Shown here: positions 36,101 to 48,100 of the stretch, one piece after another
Layout: the number at the start of each line of letters is the position of its first letter
How positions within the stretch are numbered: the stretch's first letter is position 1
Origin: Cucumis sativus
Taxonomy: Eukaryota; Streptophyta; Magnoliopsida; Cucurbitales; Cucurbitaceae
DNA: 64,000 nt
NCBI RefSeq assembly: GCF_000004075.3
Contig: NC_026657.2
Span: 27,870,408-27,934,407, forward strand
Direction: 5' to 3'
Translations under genes and position numbers: made by a program
The notes under the pieces: model-generated
Database searches by the model: none
Seen by the model: only the letters and a program-made list of their open reading frames with translations
What the model was told of the DNA's origin: nothing

Positions 36101-39100
36101 TGGGGTTTAAAACAAATTTCCCTTGTTTTATTCACACAGTGATGCATTCTTTGTTGACGTCAAGTTGAGGCTTAACATCATTCGTAGTCGGTTTGTCAGT
36201 TTGTTCGAAGTATTTAGCACCATTTGTTGGAGTGTTCTTTTCCCCCCTATGTATATATAACAAGAAACAAATGTTTTCATTAAGGAATTAGTTGGAGACT
36301 CCAATTTGTATTTGGCTTGGAATGGAGATGGTTATGTTGTTATTGAGGAGGTGCTCAGGAATTTCAGAGTGGTGGAAAGATTGGGTGATGAGGTTTGTTG
36401 AGTTGGTGATGTTAAGTGCCATCTTGTGTGCTTTCCTTAGACTTCCAGTTTGGGTAACCTCCCAGTGTGCCAAGGAGAAGGAATGTTGTTTTCAATCTCC
36501 TAATCCTTCTTTAGGGACCAGGGTTCTTGTGCCATTCATTTTTTCATGTTTTATTTGTCCTTTCCTCCTCTGTTTTCTCTATTTTCTTCTCTCTTTGGAA
36601 AATTAAAACTCCAATAGAAGTTTTAAGGTTTTTACATGGCAAGTTTTACATGGGAGAGTGAATTACTTAGATTTTGTGGAAGGACATTCGTTCTTTGTTT
36701 TATTTCTTCAGTGATGTATTATTTGCTGAAGGATCTCAATCATTTGTCGTGGGATTGCTGGTTTAGGTTTCTTGAAATTGTTGAAGAACTTTGTTTGATG
36801 TGTGTGGTGCTTGGGGTAGGGATGCTATTTTGAACCTCCCTTCTGAGGAAAAAGGGGCAAAGTCTTGGGGCAAACAGGCTTCTTTGCTATTTTCTGGGAT
36901 ATTGGTTTGAAATGAATGACACAATTTTTAGAGAGGTGAGAGATTGAGTGAATAGGTTTCCGGAGGTTTTTAGGTTAATTCCCTCTTCCTTTGAGACTTG
37001 GTTACTAAATCTTTTTTTTTCTTAAATTGTGGTTTTGGTCTTTCTTTTTGTTATTTTCTTACTGAAGTACCTTTTTAGTAGTTTATTTTGGCGCCTTTCC
37101 TCCAAGCTTGTTTTTAGTGTTCCTTTTTTCTCAATGAAAACTTGGTTTCTTACCTACAAAAAAGGAATATTTTTTTCTCTCGAGCCCCTTTTATAATTAA
37201 CTTCCAACTGAAGTGAAGAAGATCAAGCGTTAGATAGTTTTGTCTCTGATTTTTACTTGCAGCTTGTGGGGACCGAGGAGGTTAAATAGAACTAAGATCA
37301 AGAGTTTTTGTTGATATTGTAATCGTCTGATCATATTTCATTTTTGTGAAATTTTACATCAACGAATCGGCTGTTATGAATTTTCCTTCTGTGCTTGCAA
37401 TTTATTGTTCAAGTCATTGGTCTAACCACCCATTTGGCTCCTTCAGTAATTCAATTCTTCATCTTCAGTAGCCCGTTCTTTTTGGCAAGATGTCTCAGCA
37501 ACCTGTTGCATAATGAAATTCACAATACTTGTTTCTTCAATGAGTGTTGCAGCTCAATCCAGGGGACTCTATTATGGACATTAGACAGTTCCTTCTTGAT
37601 GCTCCGGAAACTTGCTATTTCACATGTTATGACTTGTTGTTGCACACAAAGGATGGTTCAGTTCACCAACTAGAAGATTATAATGAAGTTTCAGAAGTAG
37701 CTGATATTACAATTGGTGGTTGCTCGTTAGAGATGGTACCTGGTACGGGAATTTCTATTTTATTTGAAGTGATAGACGATTTTATTTCTGGTCTCTCATG
37801 TGTTTGTTTTCACAGCATTATATGATGATAGATCAATAAGGGCCCATGTTCATCGTACAAGAGACATGCTTTCCCTTTCCACTCTTCATGCTTCACTGTC
37901 AACATCTCTTGCAGTACAGTATGAACTGGCTCAAAAAAATGCAGCAGCAACTACAGGAGGTTTGGATTGTTCAGTTCCCTGAGCTTGTTTCCTTTATTGG
38001 CTTTTTATGCATTTTTAAGATTTATATTGTTTCGGAAATTTCATTGTGAGGAGGCTTTTGGGTTCTAATTTGATCCAGATACTGCGAAAACAGAGGTCCC
38101 AGAGCTTGACAGCCTTGGTTTCATGGAAGACGTGTCTGGTTCACTTGGCAGTTTTCTATCATCATCCTCGAAAGAGGTAAGATGTGTAGAGAGCATTGTG
38201 TTTTCATCCTTCAATCCTCCTCCAAGCTATAGAAGGTAAACTTAAACAATCTATTTTTATATGCTCATATGAAGATCGTTGCTTTTGTTGGTCCGTTGGA
38301 TGCTCATGAACAACACATCTTTTGTTACTTCCAGGCTCACTGGAGATTTGATATACTTGGATGTTATTACATTGGAAGGCAATAAGTTCTGTATAACGGG
38401 AACTGCAAAACATTTTTACGTCAACTCGAGCACGGGAAATGTACTTGATCCAAAGCCATATAAAACTGCATATGAAGCTAGTACCCTGGTTGGGCTGCTG
38501 CAGAAGATCAGCTCCAAGTTTAAAAAAGGTAGAGCTACAATTAATCGCTGCTCACTTGAATCATCCAATTGGTGAAAACTTTTCCATTCTGTTTGATATT
38601 TAAACCAACATTCTTTTCCTCTTGTCTAAAGCTTTCCGTGAAGTTCTGGAACAGAGAGCCTCTGCACATCCTTTTGAAAATGTTCAATCTTTGCTGCCCC
38701 CAAATTCATGGCTTGGAGCATATCCTGTGCCTGGTGAGTTGCTTCTTCGCTTGAATCCAGCGTCCTGTTATTTAGGATCTTAAAGCTTAATATAGCTGAT
38801 TGTTTTCTGGTTATAATCATTGATTAGTGTTGATAACTTTGAATTAGCATTATTATTTAGCCTCTGCTATACAATATGTACATAACTGGATTATGCTATG
38901 ATTAGTAATTTAGTTTGAAGTAGCTCATTTGTTGACAATGTAGTAGTTACATGATATGTGAGATGGATAAGGAGTTAAAGATAGTTTCAAACCTCTGAGT
39001 TGATTTATGTGGAAAAAGACACTGTACTTTCTGCAATTTGCCGTTATTTCTTTTTGAAATAGTCTGCTTTGCTCCCTGTCACTGTTTCATTAGTTTGATA

Positions 39101-42100
39101 TAATTAATTCGATTTGAGATTTATTTTTGTAGATCACAAGCGTGATGCAGCCAGGGCAGAAGATGCGCTTACCCTTTCCTTTGGTAGTGAGCTGATTGGC
39201 ATGCAAAGGGATTGGAATGAGGAGTTGCAGTCTTGTCGGGAGTTTCCTCATACGACCCCACAGGAAAGGTATTGTTACCTATTTGCTAAGAGGCCTGCTC
39301 TTTACCTCTTTCTTTCAATTTACAATATGTTCCTGTGATCAATTCTTAATAAAGCTATATGATGCAGGATTTTGCGTGATAGGGCTCTCTACAAAGTAAC
39401 TTCAGACTTTGTTGATGCAGCTATCAGTGGTGCTGTTGGAGTCATCAGCAGATGCATACCACCAATAAATCCAACTGATCCAGAATGCTTTCACATGTTA
39501 GTTGTTAGAAAAAAATTTCTTGCAGAATGCGACACATCCAGAAATGTTTTTTTATTTATTATTTTGTTATTTAAATGTAACAATATTTGGAACACTTCCC
39601 TTTATTGCTCAAGGTGTTAATCAACTGCAGGAAGCTCAACTTTTTAGTTCCACATTATAGTGCAAAATAACTGCTTCATGCTGCATTCTTTATTAGATTC
39701 TTTATTTATACATTACGTAGGCTGCAAATATATTGCACGTACAGTTACTGTTTGCATGTCATGATTGGCTGGCTCGTTAATCTGAATTTTGAATTTATAA
39801 CCAATTATTTGGTTTGTTATCAATTTCAAAAATCGTTGAATTGATATTTGGGCTTTACCTTGATTGAATTTTAGGTACGTACACAATAATATTTTCTTCA
39901 GCTTTGCTGTGGATGTGGACCTTGAACACATATCCAAGAGATCTGCATCTGATGGTAATTCTAAAGTTCAGGGCACAAGCTCATTACACGGTCTGTCGGA
40001 GAAGGCTATAGATAATTCATTGCATGTTGACATCAGACTTTCTAATGGTGAAAGATGCAATTCATCTTGTACTTCGGAAGTTAATGGTATAACTGAATCT
40101 TCACCTGATGGTTCAACTGAGACGCAGTTGACTGAAAGTGAGCAAGCTACATACGCTTCTGCTAATAATGATTTGAAAGGCACAAAAGCATATCAGGAAG
40201 CGGATGTCCCTGGGCTTTACAATCTTGCTATGGCAATCATTGATTACAGGGGACATAGAGTGGTAGCTCAGGTAAGCTTATCATATGCTTATGTTAATTT
40301 CTGCTTCCTTAGCCACTCCTGCTTCTAAGGGTTCAATCTCCTTGGAATGCTATGTTTGTGCTTACCTCTTTTAACACAGACTAAAATGGAGGAGAGGATT
40401 ACTATCTGTTTGTTAGAATATGAATGGAAGTCAAAATTGAATTCCATGGGAATGGGATTGAGTAAGAAGGATGATAATGTTTGTTCCTTTGTTCCCGTTC
40501 TGATGTAGGGTGTAATGGGCTTCTTTGTGATAACTCATCTCTAACTGGATAATCTTTGTGTTGTAGTTTGTTCTTTTGTTTTGTCTTTTTTTTTCTTTAA
40601 AATTTTAATTTAAGTTTAAATTTTATTTTTAAAAAATTAAAATGTTAAAGTCTTGTTTGATAACTATTTTGATCTCTATTTTTAGCTTTTCATTGACAAC
40701 CCTTTTGGCTTAGACTTTTAAATTTTAAAAAATGAATTATGAATTAAATTGTAAAATCCCAAAAAGGAAGTTTTTAAAATTTTCTGTTTTTCAAAATCTC
40801 ACCTTTTTAGTATTGCTAGCAATGAGCATATGAAATATGAAATTCTTAATATAAAGTATTAAAATAGTATTTAATTGTCTAGAGGAGAAACTCCAATGTA
40901 GATATAAGATATAGCATATACAAAACTTTTATTTTTAACACTACAATGTTATAAGCAAAACAAAAATGGACTCACAAATTGAATTATTTATGTTAGACCT
41001 ATAAGCCTCTTATAATTGTACCCCAATCAATTTGGAATGTAAATAAGAATTGATGTCAACAAAAAACACAGTACAATCTAATCTTATTCTTTCCCTCTTG
41101 GCTAACTAGTTTTTTAATCAGCCCACTTTTCTCTATTTTTCTCTCAAAAATCTTTCTTCCTCTTTCTATGTTTGTTTTCCCTCTCTAAAGTTTTCTTTTT
41201 GAAACTCTTGTCCTTGTTTTATATTTGTGTTAGCATTTCTTAAACTATTCTTTCATAATTTTACTTACAATGTTAAAGGAATTAAAAAACTCAATTCTTA
41301 TTTGTTCAACTAGATTTTTTATTTTTAAATTTATTTTACCTTCAAAGATTTTCTCTCTAAAGTTTGTGTTCTTTTCTCTAAACTTGGATTGTATTAAATT
41401 ATTTTTTAAGATCGTTAACAAATAAATTTTATTTACTCATTATTATTATACCCGGATCTCACTCCATAAGTGAAAAAATGCACCGATTTGATATGTAACC
41501 ATCTCCACCAGAACAATTGTAATCTTTTGGTATGAAATATATCTATTTGACTCAACTGAAAACCACCATTGAAGAGTTATGTCACATCTAGGAAGGAGTG
41601 ATAGAAATTTATTAAAGAAGTATGGGCTAAACGGGGTGACAAAGTTCTTCCCCTCATAACGCCTTTTACATATAGGTTGGATATTGTATCTCATACAGAG
41701 CTTCCTCTCCCTCACCCACATTTTTAACTTCTCTCACTAGTAGATAACAAGGGTCTCATTTAGTGGTTTCAGATGTTGTGGCTAGAAGCTTTTTGATCTA
41801 TGAGAGGCTTCGGAATGATGCCCTGTCAGCTAAATGGTTGTGGCATTTCCCTGTAAGGACCAACTATCTATTGAGTTTTTATGAGCAAGTATGGGCCCAT
41901 CCATCTGAGTGGACCTCAACTAAGGGGATGGTGGCACTTTCAGGAACCCTTGGAAAGCAATTTCTTTTGGGACTCACTCATGTTCTCTGTTTGTGAAATG
42001 CCTTGTGGGAAATTATTTTAGTACCTATTTTTGGAAGACGCTGGTTTGGTGATGTTTTTTCCCTTTCTAGATTTCCCCATCTTTATCATTTGCCTTCCAA

Positions 42101-45100
42101 AAATCTGAACCGTATCACTTTCTTATTCCTTCTTCTTAGTGCTTCTTCCGCTTCTTTGGGATTCTGTTGTTTCTTTGTTCAATAGGAAAAGAATATATGT
42201 AGTGGATTTTTTTTTCTTTATTCAGTTTGTGCTTGCCCACAGTGGTGGGAATTATTGTATCTGGGGTCTTCTGACCCTCTAGGCTTCTCTTGTTGTTCTT
42301 GTTTCCTTCTTCAATGTGATCTCTCTTCCTTTGGCGTACTTTCTCTTCGATTTGGAAATTTAAAATTCCAAAAAAGGTTGAACTCTTTGGTTGGCAGGTG
42401 AATACCATGGATCGCGTTTTGAGGTATTTTGCTTTTGTGGTACATTCTTTGATGAGGTTGTCAGTAGACTTGGATAATGTCTTTTGGGTTTGTTTGTTTG
42501 CTCACTCTTTTGGGACAATTTTAATAATGGTCCCTGGTTTCTCTCTCTAATGTCTTTCAAAACTTTTATTTCCTTTTGGTTTATCAGTCTTCCTAGCTGT
42601 CTTTCTTTAGCTTCACAACATTTCTAGGAGGTAAGCTAAGCATGCCTGTTAACATAAAATGGTTCTTTTTTTGTTGTTGATAAAAATATAAATGGTTAAT
42701 TGAGTTTAGGGACAATGGTATTACTGTCTCTGACTCTCTGTATCCCTTTTGCATTTTATTTTACAATATTCTAATAGTTTTCTGAATTTTTATGCTTTGC
42801 TCATTTCAGCATGGTTTCTGATTAGCTATAATCCACTTTTATGCTGCAGAGTGTTCTTCCTGGCATTCTTCAAGGGGACAAATCCGACTCTCTTCTGTAT
42901 GGTTCTGTTGATAACGGTAAGAAAATCAACTGGAATGAAGACTTCCATGCCAAGGTGAGGGAGCAGTCATGGTCTGGTTCGCACTTAAATCATTTCAATG
43001 ATTATTTTTCATTAAAGTTACGTTACTTTTTATTGTTTACTTCAGGAAATTTTTCATTCATTAATATTTAAACAATATATTGTCATTTTTAGGAATATTG
43101 CTTCCATTGTAGTTACTTTGTTGTTCTTAATATTGATTGATCATCTAGTGTGTCTTTTTTTGGTTTAATCTTATGACCCATTGGAGAAGTTTTTGTAAGC
43201 CAATGGATAGGATTTCTTTTTGTAATTTAACCTCATCAATAAAATTTTTGTTTTCTAAATATTTATGTATATATATAGCACCTTACTGTAAGTGCCAAAC
43301 AATGTTTATGTATAGGTGCTGGAAGCTGCCAAACGTTTGCATTTAAAGGAACACTCAGTCCTCGATGCATCTGGGAATGTTTTCAAGTTAGCTGCACCGG
43401 TGGAATGTAAGGGCATTGTAGGCAGTGATGGCAGGTGAAGCATTTTTTATTAGCTGTATCTTCAGGCTTCATTTTTCCTGGCCTTTTGTTTTCAGCTACA
43501 TGAATATGTTAGCTTTTTTCTTGTCTGAGACAATAATCTATTTTTAGGCATTATCTTCTTGACTTGATGAGAGTAACTCCCCGTGATGCGAACTATACTG
43601 GGCCAGGATCTCGATTTTGTATTCTAAGACCAGAGCTAATTACTGCTTTTTGCCAGGTATGTTGAAAAGAACTGGTGGGAAAATTATGTGTTTTTGTTTT
43701 AATGTTATTTATATATAAAGTTTCTTTCTTGTGAGAAGGCCCAAGCTGCAGATCAGTTAAAATCCAAGGTTGAGTCTGAAGGAACTACTAGCGTAGTTGA
43801 TTCTCCTGAAGTGGCTGATGCTGGAAAACAAGAGGAAGTCTCGGCTGTAGCTAGTGATGGAAATGTATGTATTAGTTTCTGTTATTTTGTCTACATTACT
43901 TGTCTTCAACTTAACAAAGTATTGCCTTTAGCTAGTGATGGAAATGTATTATCGTTGATTAATTTTCCAGGATTATGTTAATGTCAGTTTTATGATTTCT
44001 TGGGATCCTTCATTGTATCAATGGATGAAAATCCAAGTGATTGGATCTTGTTAAATATTTGAGAGATCTGAGTTATGTTTCTTTCAGGATACTAGCAAGG
44101 ACGAAAAGACCGAGGATTTGAAAGAGAGCTCCCTATCACAAAATGATATATTTTTTAATCCTAATGTCTTAACTGAATTTAAGTTGGCCGGTAGTCCAGA
44201 GGTTAGATCTGAACTTCCGTACCTTAGCAGCTTTTTGAAGGCCCCTGTTCTTAGTTCTTTTAATCTTGCATTCACCAGGAGATTGAAGCAGATGAAGATA
44301 ATGTGAGGGGAGCCAGTGAGTTCCTCACAAATGTTGTGCTGCCAAAATTTATTCAAGATCTCTGCACACTGGAAGTCTCACCCATGGATGGCCAGACATT
44401 GACTGAGGCGCTCCATGCTCATGGAATTAATATTCGGTATATTGGAAAAGTGAGCATCTATATTCATAACAAGTGACGCTAACATTTTGATGTCCTTGTA
44501 TTGGTGGTATGCCCTTACATAAAGATTTTCTGTGCAACTATTTTCAACAGGTTGCTGAGGGCACTAGACATTTACCCCATCTATGGGACCTTTGTTCCAA
44601 TGAGATTGCAGTTAGATCTGCAAAGCACATCCTCAAGGTGCTAAATCGAACTTATTCCTCCTTTTCTTACTATGATATTTCTTACTACGGAGTGCGTTAT
44701 GCACTTTCTCGAAGCAATTCTGATATGTAAAATTTTATGGTTTCTCCATGTTTGATAATTCAGTCTGGCTGTTTGTGGAATTTAAGACAATGTGTTTCTC
44801 ATGTTCTGGTTGTAATGCTCAATGCTGTCATATCTTTTCAGAACTCGTGCATGATCATTATAAACACAGATAAAAATCATTTTTGGGTAGCCTTTTTTTC
44901 ATTCCTTAACTAAAGGGATATCTATATTGCTGTTCTTTTGCATAGTGGCATTTTGTATCTTAATGGAGTCAACATTCATGTTATATAGGTAATTGAATGA
45001 TGGTATTCATTTTGGTCTACACTTCATTTTTCTGTTATTATGATGGATAACAATTTAGTATTATAACACATGTTCATAGGAAGAGCGAGTGAACCTGCTG

Positions 45101-48100
45101 TATGGTAATATAAATACTCTTGAGTTGGAAACAATGCTGCTGATGTGAGACAATCTGATAAAGTGGAAGAACTTACCCCCACCCGGCCCATACTTTCTTT
45201 CTCTCATATTTTCTGAATGAACAAATCATTTCATGACCTGTTAATTGGTATTTCATACTAGTATTGCTTGTTGAACAGGATGTTTTGAGAGACACCGAAG
45301 ATCATGACTTAGGGATGGCACTTTCCCATTTTTTCAATTGTTTCTTTGGAAGTTGTCAGGTGCTTGCTACAAAAGCTGCTAGTAATACACAGTCCAGAAC
45401 CCCAAAGAAGGTTTGTTCAAAGCAGATATTAGTCTGGATAAAATTATATTATTGTTGACTATACACCCATTCCCTGAACTATTATTAAATATTCTTCTCA
45501 CGTGGATTAGTGATTACTATTGTTGACTACCCAAATTCCCTACTAATACTAAATAAACTTTTTTTTTTCACGTGAATTCAGCTTGTCTACTTGCATTCTC
45601 ATGGTGTTTTCATTCAAAGGCTTTCTCTAATTTTTCTATTCAAGATGTTTGTTTGGATTGGAATGCTTCCATATTCTCAGCTTGTTTTAGTATCTTTTAA
45701 TCGAACACTTATTTTAGTTTCTATATTATTATGTTTTGAGCATTGGGCTCTTTTCATTGACAATGGAAGGTCTTGTTTTCTTTTAAAATGAATAAATTAA
45801 TTAATATTATTCTCTAAACTTTTAAATTTTAATTGGACACTGTACGTTCATTAGCTGTTAATGTGTGAGGCTATTAGTATACAACTAGAAAGAAATTGAT
45901 TTTATGAAAGATTTTAATTTATTGTTTTAGCATTTGCTTCAAACATGCAATTGTTTTAATTTCATACATCAATGAAATTTGTTTCTTATAAAAAAACATG
46001 CAATTGTTTTTTGACTTGTGTAAAGTGAAAAAAGGGATGTAAAGCCTAAAAAACCCTTTCTGCACATGCCAAGAGGTACCTTATTATCACTGATAAAAAC
46101 TAAATTCAAATACTCCTTGAGAAAGATGAAGGGTAAAATTAAAAGGCTGTGTGCGACAAGAGGTACACATTGCGGCTGATAAACAACTCTCTCGGCACTC
46201 TACTACAACTACTGCTCAATGAGCTTCAATTAGCTTAAGTTGATTTCTCATGTAGTACGTTTATATTACAGGATCAAATGGGCCACCATCATTCTTCAGG
46301 AAAAGTTTCAAGGGGACAAGCCAGATGGAAAGGCAGAACACATGCAAAGAAGAGACAATCCTCATATATGAGTGTTAACTCAGATTCTCTTTGGGCTGAC
46401 ATTCGAGGTTTTGCAAAGCTCAAGTATCAGGTGATTTTCAACCTATCATGAATGGCTCCTTAATGATGTTCAGATTTATTTTCTTGTCACGTACCAAACA
46501 TTTGAATTAAGGATATGCTCTTCACTCCGTTGTATGGATTGTTCCCTCTTTATCACGCTATCCAAACTCCAAGGTATCCTAGTCTTTTATATTGAATAAG
46601 AGCGAAGAAGAAAAATAAACTACTGGTTTTTTTCGGAGGGCCCAACCTTCTCTAAGAGAAAAGCTAGAGTATCGGACTTCCAATTTGACCCTCTATCTAG
46701 TACCTATGCTACAATTTGTACTTACTATCAAGCGTCAATCCCTTGTGCAATCCATTCCTCACTGTGTCGTTTACATGAAAAGACTCCCACATCCTTCTCC
46801 TTATGATATTATCTCAAAGACATAAAGATAAACAAAGCTTCCATTTGGGCTAGCTATCTCCGCCTCTTAAGTCTTACCTGCAATTGATGAAATGAACAGG
46901 TGTCTTTTTATTCCTATTATTTCACTTTTTCCATTATATTTAATGAAAATTACGCTTTTCACTGACTTGTTAAAATTTAAAACCATGCGTGGCTATAAGT
47001 ATTTCTATCTTTTAATATATTATTTTAAAATAAATTAGACATTTATATAATTTCTTATAATGAAATACATTCAATGCAGTTTGACTTGCCGGATGATGTC
47101 CAGTCGTGTGTGAAGAAAGTGTCTGTTGTTCGGAACCTTTGCCATAAGGTAATTATCCATTCAATTATTTAATTCCAAAGTACACCTTAAATATATTTCA
47201 ATTTTTAATTTGGTTGCTATGCACTATGATTTGTGTGTATTTATGGAGATATACCACCTTGGAGTCCTCGCAGAACTTCCCTAATATATGTGTGCTGTAT
47301 AGATTGAATAGTGGGGATGTTTACTTGTTCACTACCTATCTCCCTTGAGTTGTGGTGGAAGTTTTGGTTGTTACTCCTTTAACTTATAGATGAAAATACA
47401 CTAATTTATATTAATATGAAGTTTTAATGCAATTCACCCTATTGCATAATTATAACTCTTAAAAGCAAGTAATGTACAAGTACAACAAAAATCTCTATAC
47501 CACGCTAAATATTAGTTTTTCTTTACCAGATTTCAGTTTTCAGACTTTCTAGCTTTCTATTCGGTTAATGATTTGCTCAACCATAAAATTGGTTCTTGAC
47601 AGGTTGGAATCACAGTTGCTGCTAGGAAATATGATTTAAGTTCTGCTGCACCTTTCCAGACATCAGATATCTTGAATCTCCAACCTGTTATTAAGCATTC
47701 TGTTCCAGTATGTTCGGAAGCGAAGGATCTTGTCGAAACAGGAAAGCTGAAGTTGGCAGAGGTGGGGTGTAATGTTGTTGCTTCTAATGAATTATTTTGG
47801 TTTGCTCGAATTTTCATTGCCAGAATAATAACAGTGGCAGTTTCATAGGATCATTATCTAGTTGCTTAAATGAAACTTGTTATAAGCTGAATAGCATTGA
47901 CATAAACAGCTTCTGAAAATTTGAATGGTTAAGGTGTTTACTTGTCATGTACTGCTTGACGGAGTTTTAAGAACTAAACAGGAAAAATAGCTAATCAATG
48001 TGTATTTGCAGATGGACCTGAATTATTAATGTTTGGCTTTAACAAACTTGATTGATTATTTTGTTTTTCAGGGGATGCTTAGTGAAGCCTATGCACTATT

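Noticed and set aside
38176-38235. Donor GAG|GTAAGA in FRIENDLY exon 5
   Set aside because: It looks like a strong donor, but the following codons [19 protein letters not shown] are conserved in the family, and only the later AGAAG|GTAAAC donor keeps the frame with exon 6.
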